NCBI GenBank assembly: GCA_020740775.1
Contig: JAHEWK010000006.1
Coordinates: 1,488,001-1,552,000 of the forward strand
Length of the DNA stretch: 64,000 nucleotides
DNA from: Ilyonectria destructans
Taxonomy: Eukaryota; Ascomycota; Sordariomycetes; Hypocreales; Nectriaceae
Reading direction: 5' to 3'
The notes under the pieces were generated by a model. The model searched no databases. It was not told the origin of the DNA and saw only the letters and a list, made by a program, of their open reading frames with translations. The position numbers and the translations under genes are program-made. Shown piece by piece: positions 23,258 through 32,872 of the stretch. The stretch's first letter is position 1, and every line of letters starts with the position of its first letter.

Positions 23258-24141
23258 TCAATGGGAAAAGACATTATTTGCGTTGATCTTAAGCTCAGCC
23301 TCAACGGGCTCATCTTGCCCTTTATACCAATCCAGGACAGTTACAATATTATCAAAGATCTCCATGCCAAACTGACCCTCTGCAGCCACATAGCGCCAAG
23401 ACCAACCTTCGCTCTCGTCCTCCTTAGGCCGACTGTAAATCACATAGACACCAGACTCACCTCCCCCACCAGAGAGCCACCCCCCTGCTATATCATAATT
23501 ATTCATCTCGTCATGCCCCTCCGTCTCATCAAGGATGGCCTCTCCTGTCATAACCCTCTGCTGAATCGATTCGTAAGTCTCTAAGACACCCTCTGATCCC
23601 CAGCCTACCCAGAAAATAAGGCGCTCTGATCTTTCACGGAGCATGGCCCAGCCATGCCCCTCGAGGCCGTCGACGTGCCGCATCAGGATCTCAAAATCGG
23701 GAGGCAACGCCCACTGTCCAGTGGGACACTCGAGATCCCCGAGGCCCTCGAGGATGCCCGAGCGATAGATCTCGCGCTTGGCGGCCCGCCATTCTGGGTC
23801 GGCATTCACCGTCGTACCATCGAGGGAGACTTGACTTGCAATAAGGTCCCAGTGCTTAAGGACGTCGGACGGACGCTCAATAGGCGGCTGAGTATTGCCC
23901 TCAGGCAAGGCGATGAGGCGGTCAAGATAATTAAAGCGCCGTTCCTCTTCTCTTTCGGCCCGCACCCTAGAGTAGGCCCGTTCCTCTTCTCTTTCGGCCT
24001 GCACCCTAGAGTAGGTGCTTTCTAGACGGGCTTCTTCAACCACTGGAATTATTCTCAACATAGCGCGGTGGGTGATCTCGGCAATATGTGTACGGTACCT
24101 GCCAAGGGCGGCCAGGATATCTGATTCAGTGGGCTGAGCCA

Positions 24142-24142
<1 letters not shown>
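23258..24142 (-). CDS. Hypothetical protein, possibly SMI1/KNR4 (SUKH)-like
   Basis: Single exon of 294 residues. The start is ATG 24142 (MAQPTESDILAALGRY); the frame stays open upstream only through a CA repeat read as His-Thr and has no earlier ATG that I found. The N-terminal third is helical and charged, and holds a perfect-length 13-residue duplication (YSRVRAEREEER type, 23940-24017). The C-terminal two thirds contain PTGQWALPPDFEILMRHVDG, then WAMLRERSERLIFWVGWGSE, and later SGVYVIYSRPKEDESEGWSW and FDNIVTVLDWYKG. The LPPDF..LMRHVDG pattern resembles the entry helix of SMI1/KNR4-fold proteins, which in yeast regulate wall synthesis. This is a tentative fold-level guess. It sits isolated between two long intergenic regions. 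Confidence 0.6.
23940..24017 (-). repeat. 39-bp coding tandem duplication
   Basis: Two adjacent 39-bp units (23940-23978 and 23979-24017), nearly identical, encode a repeated 13-residue charged helix segment of the protein at 23258-24142. Confidence 0.85.

Positions 24143-24143
<1 letters not shown>

Positions 24144-24200
<57 letters not shown>
24144..24200. repeat. (GT)n microsatellite in the 5' leader
   Basis: A run of about 28 GT units ends one base before the start codon of the minus-strand gene. In its mRNA this is a CA repeat directly before ATG. Confidence 0.95.
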
Positions 24201-24204
<4 letters not shown>

Positions 24205-27113
24205 TGTGATAAAGTGAGCTAACAAGCAGGCTGAGTGGCACTGATGGAGGTGTCAGATGGAGATGGAGGGGAAAGAGAAGGAGGCGGCTCCGCTTGGAAG
24301 AGTGATTTAGATGCACTCACTGCAAACCTGGTGATTAATGTATTTTGCCTTCCCGAAAGTTCCTCTGTTTACGTGCTGCTAATGAGCTTTACCGACCACC
24401 CATCCATCAACCGCTATCCTGAGTATTGGCATGCCCAGCATTGTACGTACTTCGTAGACTCTCTAATAACCGGATGCTATTTCCAACATTACACCCCCAC
24501 TCCAGACGGAAGACAACCTCGACACGCCACCCACTCGCGCCCGCCGCTTATCCCGCTCAATTAGCAACCCAAATCTCCGTCTGGCTCGCCAGCAATAAGT
24601 AATCGTTGGCCGCCATCACACCTAACCTCAAAGTCTAGCTGGCTAGGCGGTGGGGAAGTCATTGCGCACCGACACTACGGAGGACTGGCGGCCTGTAAGG
24701 AGGGTCCTTAGCTAAGGGGGAGCGAGGATCCCGTGTCAGCGGGCTGGTTTAGTGGGTTGGCTCAGGTTGGCTCGTGGAACGATGTTGGAAACGGCGTCTG
24801 GTGTGCTAGGGACGTACAGTAGCTCGATCGACTACTGTACGAAAGGGTTGTTGGTCCTGTTGGACTGGGGGAGCCGGCGTAATATCACGCCAGGTGCAGA
24901 GGGCATGACCGATGATGCGAGCGCGGTGCTGGGTCTCCGGGAGGATTCCCATGTCGGCTTGCCTCATTTCAACTCTTGCTTTCTTCTTTATCATTTATTC
25001 CCGCATTTCCAGGTCCCAGCCGAGGACGCTTCTAGTGTTTTCGGTTCGAGGCTAAACAGTGCCACAGACCACACGACACCTGGAGATCATCCCGGCCCCG
25101 GCGACGTTGAGATTGGATCGCTGGGTGCGCCCTGACGTCCCCTCCCTGACCCCTGGCTCGGAACCCCGTGAAAGAGAACCGACTGTCGCGCAGAGACAGG
25201 CGATCACCCCCTGGAAGGATTGGAAGTGCTGGGAAACAGCAAGGCTAGGGATGGCTGATCCAATATTGTATGAAACCGAGATATTCCAGACATGGTCGTG
25301 ACGGCAGCCTTGTCTTGTCCTCAACATCTCTCGTCTAGGTACAGTACTTGCCGTGCGGACCTCACCACCCGTGCCGTTGCCGGCGGCTATCTCTCCTAGA
25401 GCTGGTCTACGGGCGGAAGTCAGGCACGGGTAGCTCCGTCTAGAACTCGTAGGCAGGAACCTTCTGCTTCAGGGCTCGTCTTAGCGGCTCCTGGCTCAAG
25501 AGGTACCGGCGGAAGCTCCATTGGCTCCACTAAAGTTGAGCCGGCGGGCTTTCGTCCAAGCTCTTCATAGCCTTTGGGGGGCTTCCTGGGGCTCGCCAGA
25601 TGGGCTACGTAAGTGGTAGGCTTCTAGTAGGGCCAAGGGCCAAGGGAGCGGGGGGCTTTGAGGCTTGTTGGGGCCAGTGGGTTATGGTGGATTATGGTGG
25701 GTTATGGGGGCATGGGAGAGAGCCCTGGAGAGCTCTCCACTTGTCGTGCCGATTCAAGGCTGTTCCTCGTCGCTCCTCTTCTCCACTTCCACTCCTCCGG
25801 GTCCTGGCATTTCAGTGATGATGGCCTCGTAACCAAATTATGGTTCCTTGACCTACTAGTACTACGTACCTACTACTTGCAGTACCTCTGCAAAATCCTT
25901 GTGACACCCTCACTTGCTATTCCTCCCGTCGACACTCTTTCTGCGACGAACACGGTGCAACACACAGCGCGGGAAACCCTGGTTGACGGCCACCACGCCC
26001 GCAACCCGCACGCAGCCCGCCGCCGGCCCTGCATCTGCGTCTCCATCTGCATCATTCCATCCGCCTTTCATCTGCGCCGTGGTGGTTTTTTGATCGGCAC
26101 AGACCTGGGCCAGGTTTGAAAACCCCCCCGCCGGCTCTCAGACGGGACGAAACGGACATCTTTGATTCACCCAGTAACCTCTCAACCAAACCCCCCCTGC
26201 CGTTTCTGCTGCGCCGAACCTGTGTGCCTGTGTACCTCTGCGTGTGCATGTGCGTGTGCGTGCAAAACGATGCCATTCTGCTAACAACCTGGCTCCTGGT
26301 TCCTGGCTCGCTCCTAGTCGTCAACGGAACTGAGGTCGAGGCCAATCGCAACAGAGACACTCGTGGCTCAGCGTCCAGGGTCGTTGCAATCCCGGTGGTT
26401 CGTGTGCCGCGTGCCGTACACAATTACCTGCGGTACCTGCCTTCCTCAGCTCCCGGAGGGAATTTAAGGTACCTTATTACAGCACCTAAGGTTCCTGGCA
26501 ACTAGGTTGTTGTGTGTGTCGCCACTTTGGCACTTTCCCACTGGCTTTACTCCATCGGCTTCATCTGCCATACACCTACACCTACACCGCACCTCACGCA
26601 ACCTTCAACTTTTCTCCCTCCTCTCGCTTTCCCGTCAACAACGGCATAGTCTGAGAGCCCGTTGTCGCCGCTGCGAATCGCTCGTCTGGTGCTTATCGAA
26701 ACTGCCGTTGTGCCCGCTTTTTTTTCTGCCGCTACAGATTGAGTATGCTGAGCTGCCAGGCCCGCACCTTCGCTCCAGCCAACGAGTTCCTGCCGAGACT
26801 AAACCATCCCCGCAGCCGCAGTCGGTGATTGGGGATTGGGCCTTTTGACGTCGACTTCCACCACAAACACCTGCGGCCACCGAACGGCCACGGCCCCGGT
26901 CCCTCCTCTTTGACGACGACATCCGCGGGAATCACGGCCACGGCGACTACAGCGGCGAACCCACTGCAACTTCTACGCCTCGAGGGACTCCGCAGCTCCA
27001 AGGTGCCGCCACCTGCTGCTGTCCCCTCACTTGACGACGCCTTCAATGCGGGACGAACCACAGCGTGTATGTGCTCATAGACGAAGAATGGCATAAGCCT
27101 GCCATCGCGATAC
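24201..27113. other. Divergent intergenic region and BUD2 leader
   Basis: No gene supported. It contains the promoters of the gene at 24142 (-) and the RasGAP gene at 27114 (+). Tracts such as GGTACCTGCC and AAGGTACCTTATT recur at 26430-26480. A short upstream ORF is described separately. Confidence 0.5.
27046..27096 (+). promoter_or_regulatory. Upstream ORF of 16 codons before BUD2
   Basis: ATG at 27046 opens a 16-residue frame ending in TAA at 27094-27096, 17 nt before the RasGAP ATG at 27114. A second in-frame ATG-GCA-TAA lies at 27088. If the leader begins upstream of 27046, this uORF would lower translation of the main ORF; that is inference. Confidence 0.45.
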
Positions 27114-30100
27114 ATGGACGGACAAGCCCATATACAACCCAACGGTACCGATTCCGCTGCCCAGAACCCATCGATGCCCCTCACCGTCCAGCGCGACCCC
27201 AACATGGAGCGCTCCAGCGCATCCAACCTGAGGGCCGCCTTCAGGGCTACACTCAACCCTTCCGGCACCATCCGCGCCGTTACTCCCGACCTGACCGACC
27301 CTATAGTACCGGGCAACCCTGTTGAACCCCACCGAGGTGCCAACTCACAGCAGAGCTCCCCGCGCTCCATCCCCGGTGGACCTGCCCGCCGCCAAGGCAT
27401 GGTCTTCAACGAGGTCTTCTCCGAGTCCTACGAGAGCGGCGACTCGAGCCCTCCTCAACACCTGCGACACACCAGTGGAAGTATGCGACCGAGAACCCGA
27501 ACTATGGATGCCTCCATGCTGGCCCAGCGGAGCGTGCCACCCACTAGTGAGCGTCACCGGGTCGGCAGCGTCAGCTCCTCGGGTTCACAGCATCCATCTG
27601 ATGAACCGAAACCCAGTACATCACTGGACACATTATCCTTTCACTCGCCTGTCTCCATACGAGAACCCATCACCACGCCCAAAGACAAGAAGAGTTCTAG
27701 TAGACGCCTCATGAAGCGGCAATCGTCCCGCCCTACATCGCCCCTCATCTCTCCCCCACCGACAGTCGACTCACTTCCGTTACCAATTGCGACTGATGAT
27801 GCAAACAAGGTGTTGCTACTGATGAGGACGTTATGTGGCAGAATGCGCGGCGAGATCGAGTACCAGGGCGAGTCCGGAGGGCCTTGGCACACCGGTGTAG
27901 CATATATCGAAGAAGAGAAGGGATGCCTCATGTTTGATTCGGGCCAGAACGGCCCATTCCACATCACCCTCGTGTCCGACTTGCGGGGTTGCAGGGTGCT
28001 CCCAGTCGACTACCCTGAACAAACGAAAGAGTGCCTGGAGCTGGTCTGCATTCAGCCTCCTGTGGAAATTCTAATATGTCCGCTGGTCGCCGAAGAGTTC
28101 GACTTGTGGTTGGCAGCGTTGCTTTGCTGGCAGCAGCTCCGGCCGACGGGTGTCAAGCTGACCAACGGAAAGCCAGCAAGCCCAGCGCTGTCCAGGCCGG
28201 AACTAAAAAGACACGGGCATTCCACTGACAAACCAAAACCTACAAATATTATCAAAGTTGGCAAGGTGATGTTATGGGACAAGGGCTTGGCCGGTTCCCC
28301 TAGGGCCATTGTGAAGCGGCCTTCGACGAGAGATCTACGATCACCAACCACATCATGGAGGAGGGTCTCTTGCATCCTCCAGGATAACGGAGAGTTCAAG
28401 CTGTTGACAGAAAATGATGTGTCCGTTTTGTCAATTATCGAACTCTCCCAACTCTCACGGTGCGCTGTCCAGCAACTCGATCGGACCGTTCTCGATGAGG
28501 AGTACTGCATCGCCATCTTCCCCATATACGCATCAGCATCAACACACCTCTCCATCTTCCGGCCAGTCTACCTCGCGCTTGATACTCGGATCCATTTCGA
28601 AGTCTGGCTTGTCTTGCTACGAGCGTTTGCGGTACCGGACATGTACAGGCTTGACGACCCCAACAACTCGGAAATCTTGGAGATTGAGAACATCGAAAAC
28701 GAGTACGACGGAGACGTGTTCCGCCTCGAAAAGACGATCAATGTTCGAGTGACAGAAGCCAAGCTTAAGGGGAAACCGCCAGGCCTCGAAAACAGCATTC
28801 CAGAAAGGGGGGCAGGGAGGTTAGAGGCGGATCCTTTCATTGGAAACTACCTGGCCGAGGTCATCCTTGATGGCGAGGTCAGGGCGAGATCGACAACCAA
28901 GACAGGAACGAAAAATCCATTTTGGCGAGAGGAATGCGAGTTTACCGATCTTCCGCCATCGACACCTCTTCTATCTGTCGTCTTAAAGCGAGTGGAGGGT
29001 AACTTGGAGAGCTCGAGCAATCTGCTCCAAGCATCTGTTGGCCTACCAAAGACTCGAAACCTACAAGAGTGTATTGTTGGCACCGTCGACATATCTCTTG
29101 AACTCCAGGATCAAGGCGAAACCGAGGATTGGCTCCAGGTATTGGACGAGAAGGGGCAGTCGTTTGGCCAAATGCTGATCAAGGTGACTCACGAGGAGCA
29201 TGTTGTGCTTCTATCCAGGGAGTATCAGCCCCTTTCTGATCTTCTGCATCGCTTCCCTGCCGGTCTAACGAACCAGGTTGCGTCGGTGTTGCCAGGACAC
29301 CTGCGTCGCCTCTCCGAGCTGTTTTTGAATATCTTCCAGGTATCCGGGTCCGCTGGTGACTGGTTGATGGCACTGGTTGAGGATGAAATTGACGGCATTG
29401 GGAACCAAACTTCGATCAAGAAGTACCGATTCAGCAGCCGCCTCAAGTCAAATGATACGATCGACTCGGGCACTGATCGCGAACTGATTGTGCGAGACAT
29501 CGGCAAGTCCTTGGCTGGAGAGGCAAATCTACTCTTCCGTGGCAACTCCCTTTTGACTCAAGCTCTCGAGTTTCACATGCGCCGATTGGGTAAGGAGTAT
29601 CTGGAAGATATTCTGCAAGAGAAGATCTTCGAGATCAACGAGATAAACCCAGACTGTGAGGTTGACCCGAGCAAGGTTCCTCACGGATCGGATCTCGACC
29701 ACCACTGGAGCATGCTGATCCACTTGACGACTGAGATATGGAAATGCATCGCTAGTTCGGCTGCCCGACTCCCTCCTGAGCTGCGACACATCCTCAAGTA
29801 TATTCGGGCTGTCGCCGAGGACCGCTACGGCGACTTCCTCCGCACCGTGACTTATACCTCCGTATCCGGCTTCCTTTTCCTCCGCTTCATCTGCCCTGCC
29901 ATCCTGTCACCAAAGCTTTTTAACCTATTGCGCGATCATCCTCGGCCTCGTGCCCAACGGACCTTCACCCTCATCGCCAAGGCACTACAGAAGCTTGCCA
30001 ATCTGTCGACGTTTGGCAAGCGGGAGGAGTGGATGGAGCCGATGAATAGGTTCTTGAATGTTCAACGGCAGTCCATCCGCGATTACATCGACCAGGTGTG

Positions 30101-30752
30101 CAGTATCCCTGCCGACCGTAGCGCCAACATGGTCCCCGCCGGCTACAGCACTCCAGTCACAATCCTGGGGCGCCTTAGTCCCACTGCCAAGGAGGGCTTC
30201 CCAAGTCTGCCGTACCTAGTTGACGACACAAGGAACTTTGCCGGTCTGGTAAAACTATGGGTTGATGCAAAGCCGATTGAGGACAAGAAAAGCGAGGTGG
30301 ATGATGACCTTGTGCAATTCGACGACTTGTGCTTCGCCTTGCAGTATCGTGCCGACGCCTGCCTTGCCAAGGTTGAGTCCTATCGGGCCAACGACGCGGC
30401 GTACACGCCTACCGACGAAATCGCCGATACCCTTGAGCAGGCTTCCATGGTAGATTCTCTGTCCATTTCGTACGCTGGTTCGTCTTCGGCTTGGAACGAC
30501 ATATACGAACCTCCACCAGGAAGCTCCGGCAGCGATATCGTCGAAGAAACACGTCATCGGCGACGAAGCAAGGAGAAACACCGTGGCAAGGTCAAAGACA
30601 CGGAGAGCCGCAGGCATGGTGGCCTGCGACATGCCAGCGCCAGTGCCAGCAATACAATCAGGGCTAAGAACGGCCGCGTCGGTCGGACGATTCTCAGTGG
30701 CATCATGCGGATAGGCGGCCGCGGCGAGAGCCCGGATAAGAACCAGAAATGA
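27114..30752 (+). CDS. BUD2: RasGAP of the BUD2/CLA2 type
   Basis: A GTPase-activating protein for a Rap/Rsr1-like small GTPase that sets polarity sites at the cortex (function known from yeast Bud2). Single exon, 1212 residues, ATG at 27114. Residues 1-230 are disordered and Ser/Pro-rich. About 235-345 and 385-520 look like PH-type folds (GPWHTGVAYIEEEKGCLMF; WRRVSCILQDNGEFKLL). A C2 domain runs about 533-685 (INVRVTEAKL, GTKNPFWREECEF). The RasGAP domain lies at about 740-1060: LLFRGNSLLTQALE carries the likely arginine finger (near residue 808), and FLFLRFICPAILSPKLF is the FLR..PA signature near 918. The tail is basic. The C2 plus RasGAP order is the reason for choosing BUD2 over IRA or GAP1. 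It converges on the Cyp40 gene. Confidence 0.88.
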   Translation: MDGQAHIQPNGTDSAAQNPSMPLTVQRDPNMERSSASNLRAAFRATLNPSGTIRAVTPDLTDPIVPGNPVEPHRGANSQQSSPRSIPGGPARRQGMVFNEVFSESYESGDSSPPQHLRHTSGSMRPRTRTMDASMLAQRSVPPTSERHRVGSVSSSGSQHPSDEPKPSTSLDTLSFHSPVSIREPITTPKDKKSSSRRLMKRQSSRPTSPLISPPPTVDSLPLPIATDDANKVLLLMRTLCGRMRGEIEYQGESGGPWHTGVAYIEEEKGCLMFDSGQNGPFHITLVSDLRGCRVLPVDYPEQTKECLELVCIQPPVEILICPLVAEEFDLWLAALLCWQQLRPTGVKLTNGKPASPALSRPELKRHGHSTDKPKPTNIIKVGKVMLWDKGLAGSPRAIVKRPSTRDLRSPTTSWRRVSCILQDNGEFKLLTENDVSVLSIIELSQLSRCAVQQLDRTVLDEEYCIAIFPIYASASTHLSIFRPVYLALDTRIHFEVWLVLLRAFAVPDMYRLDDPNNSEILEIENIENEYDGDVFRLEKTINVRVTEAKLKGKPPGLENSIPERGAGRLEADPFIGNYLAEVILDGEVRARSTTKTGTKNPFWREECEFTDLPPSTPLLSVVLKRVEGNLESSSNLLQASVGLPKTRNLQECIVGTVDISLELQDQGETEDWLQVLDEKGQSFGQMLIKVTHEEHVVLLSREYQPLSDLLHRFPAGLTNQVASVLPGHLRRLSELFLNIFQVSGSAGDWLMALVEDEIDGIGNQTSIKKYRFSSRLKSNDTIDSGTDRELIVRDIGKSLAGEANLLFRGNSLLTQALEFHMRRLGKEYLEDILQEKIFEINEINPDCEVDPSKVPHGSDLDHHWSMLIHLTTEIWKCIASSAARLPPELRHILKYIRAVAEDRYGDFLRTVTYTSVSGFLFLRFICPAILSPKLFNLLRDHPRPRAQRTFTLIAKALQKLANLSTFGKREEWMEPMNRFLNVQRQSIRDYIDQVCSIPADRSANMVPAGYSTPVTILGRLSPTAKEGFPSLPYLVDDTRNFAGLVKLWVDAKPIEDKKSEVDDDLVQFDDLCFALQYRADACLAKVESYRANDAAYTPTDEIADTLEQASMVDSLSISYAGSSSAWNDIYEPPPGSSGSDIVEETRHRRRSKEKHRGKVKDTESRRHGGLRHASASASNTIRAKNGRVGRTILSGIMRIGGRGESPDKNQK

Positions 30753-31750
30753 GCGCTCGAAATGATCACGACAACCACAAACTAGAACAGGCACCAGTGC
30801 GTGCCTGTGATGGATCGAGACGGCCTTTGCCTCATGACATAATGATGATTCACCTACTCTCTTCTCTTCATGTTTACACGGCCCATATCTCTCATTTTCA
30901 TGGATGCCAGAAGTAGGAGACTGTTGGATGGCCATGACGGCCCGCAGCTTCACTCTTACATGTGAGACGTTTCATTTGTGCATCTTGACTCTTTACTTCT
31001 ATTCTTACCTTTTTCTGCTTCTTGGATTTCTCCCTTTGGATGGACGTCGATCTTGCAATAGACCAGGTGTTGCCGGTGCTATTGCGGTAGAGGTGGTTCG
31101 CAACGTACAGATACGGGTTCTTGTTGGGGGAGTGAAAAGTGCGTGTGTTTGCATATCTATCAGGTTTCAACGAAGGCGGGTGTGTGGCTTTTTGGACAGG
31201 GGCAAAGGGGACTGGAAGAAAATACCCTTTTGCATTATTGCAGGTAGATAGATGGAGTGGTTGGATTACTGCTTTGGCTGGGTGGTTGTGTTATATATCC
31301 TTGGTCGGTAGACAAAAAGGAAGAAGACGGGAGGTCATTCTCTCTTTACCAATTATTTGCTTCTGTGAGCTGTATGTCACCGAGCTTGCGTGCAGAACTG
31401 GCTTGCATGAAAGGGTTAGCCAATCTTTGTTCGATCGATCGTGCTCGAGTCACACAAGATCTGCAGCCTCAAGAAAAAGGTCATCACTTGATGTAACATG
31501 AACGTCACAATGTTTTTACTGAAGACATAATGAGATGATGTCTGTTTTATTTGCAATGGTATCTCATCAGCGCCGACTCCTACCCGCTTCCCTTGGATGA
31601 AGTTGAAAAGATGTCCTCCCTATGTTTTAGCCGCGCCTGATTTTCGAACCCGATGTTTCTTAGGCTTCTCTTTCATGATATTATATACGCCTCAAGCCCC
31701 CTCCGTTGGATCAATGTCCAGCGGTGGGCGATGATGGCTAAGCCACCACC
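30753..31750. other. Convergent intergenic region
   Basis: 3' flanks of the RasGAP and Cyp40 genes. No other gene is seen. Confidence 0.6.
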
Positions 31751-32872
31751 CTAGACGAAGAACTTCTTGTAGGCGGCCTTCTCCTTAGCAGCACGGGCAG
31801 CGGCCTTAGCCTTGACGCTGTTCAGCTCGTTGGCGACGACGCCGTCCTCGGGGACGAGCTTGTGGGCCAGCTCCAGGTCGCGCAGGGCAGCCTCCTCGTC
31901 CTTGAGGCGAACGTGGGAGAAGCCGCGGCGGTAGAGGGCCTTTGCGCGGTCGGTGTCCTTGGTGCCACGGACGTCGAGGGCGGCGGTGGCAGCACGGAGA
32001 GCGTCCTCATAGGCCTCGAGCTTGATGTTCAGGAGAGCCGAGTTGTTGTTGAGGGAGAAGCGGAGGGCGAGGAGGTCGGCCTTGGTGGTTTCGGGCTGGC
32101 CTTCGAGGTCGGGGTCCTCGTTGAGGTAGCGCAGGCCCTTCTGGTACTTGTCGACGGCGAGGGCAAAGGTGCCGGCCTTGAAGGCCTTGTTGCCGTAGTC
32201 CTTGCAGGCAGTGGCGATCTTGAGGACCGCGGCAGCATCGAGGGGGTCCTGGCAGTCCTCGGGGAAATCCTCGTAGGGATCACCCATGGAATCCGGCTGC
32301 TTGAGGTCGGCGGCGAGGGCAGCGTCGCCGGTGAGCTCGCCGCAGTTGGCGATAAGGGCCTCTTTAGCGGGGCGGTCGCCGGACTGGGTGGCCAAGTTCT
32401 CGATCTGGCGGACAATGGACTTGCCGTTGAGGACCTCGCCAAAGACGACGTGCTTGCCGTCGAGGTGGGGAGTGGGCACGGTGGTGATGAAGAACTGCGA
32501 GCCGTTGGTGTTGGGGCCGGCATTGGCCATGGAGAGCAGGAACGGCTTCTCGTGCTTCATGGGGAAGGCCTCGTCCTCGAACTTGGCGCCGTAGATGGAC
32601 TCGCCGCCAGTGCCATCACCAGCAGTGAAGTCACCACCCTGGATCATGAACTGCTTGATGACGCGGTGGAAGATGGAGCCCTTGTAGTGGAGGGGCTTGC
32701 CTGACTTGCCCTCGCCCTTCTCGCCGGTGCAGAGGGCGCGGAAGTTGTCGACCGTCTTGGGGACGAGGTCGGCGTAGAGCTCCATGGTGATGCGGCCGAC
32801 GGGCTTGCCGCCGAGCGAGATGTCGAAGAAGACGCGGGGGCGGGCCGCCGAGGAGTCGCCGTCGGACGCCAT
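31751..32872 (-). CDS. cpr6: Cyclophilin-40 peptidyl-prolyl isomerase
   Basis: An Hsp90 co-chaperone with prolyl cis-trans isomerase activity, cytosolic. Single exon, 373 residues. The start is ATG 32872 ([16 protein letters not shown]); the frame is open further upstream but without an earlier ATG. The cyclophilin domain (about 10-175) has [20 protein letters not shown] with the catalytic Arg, and SQFFITT. The cyclosporin-contact Trp of small cyclophilins is His here ([12 protein letters not shown]), as is usual in the Cyp40 group. A linker and three TPR helix pairs follow (about 210-355; [58 protein letters not shown]), which bind the Hsp90 C-terminal tail. Length and domain order match Cpr6/Wis2. 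Confidence 0.95.
   Translation of the reverse strand: MASDGDSSAARPRVFFDISLGGKPVGRITMELYADLVPKTVDNFRALCTGEKGEGKSGKPLHYKGSIFHRVIKQFMIQGGDFTAGDGTGGESIYGAKFEDEAFPMKHEKPFLLSMANAGPNTNGSQFFITTVPTPHLDGKHVVFGEVLNGKSIVRQIENLATQSGDRPAKEALIANCGELTGDAALAADLKQPDSMGDPYEDFPEDCQDPLDAAAVLKIATACKDYGNKAFKAGTFALAVDKYQKGLRYLNEDPDLEGQPETTKADLLALRFSLNNNSALLNIKLEAYEDALRAATAALDVRGTKDTDRAKALYRRGFSHVRLKDEEAALRDLELAHKLVPEDGVVANELNSVKAKAAARAAKEKAAYKKFFV

Noticed and set aside
24143..24316. N-terminal extension of the 23258-24142 protein containing His-Thr repeats
   Set aside because: It is the translated CA microsatellite with no ATG start; the ATG at 24142 is the supported start.
31862..32704. 280-residue open frame on the plus strand
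   Set aside because: Antisense shadow of the Cyp40 gene caused by codon bias; Gly/Val/Glu-rich, no domain.
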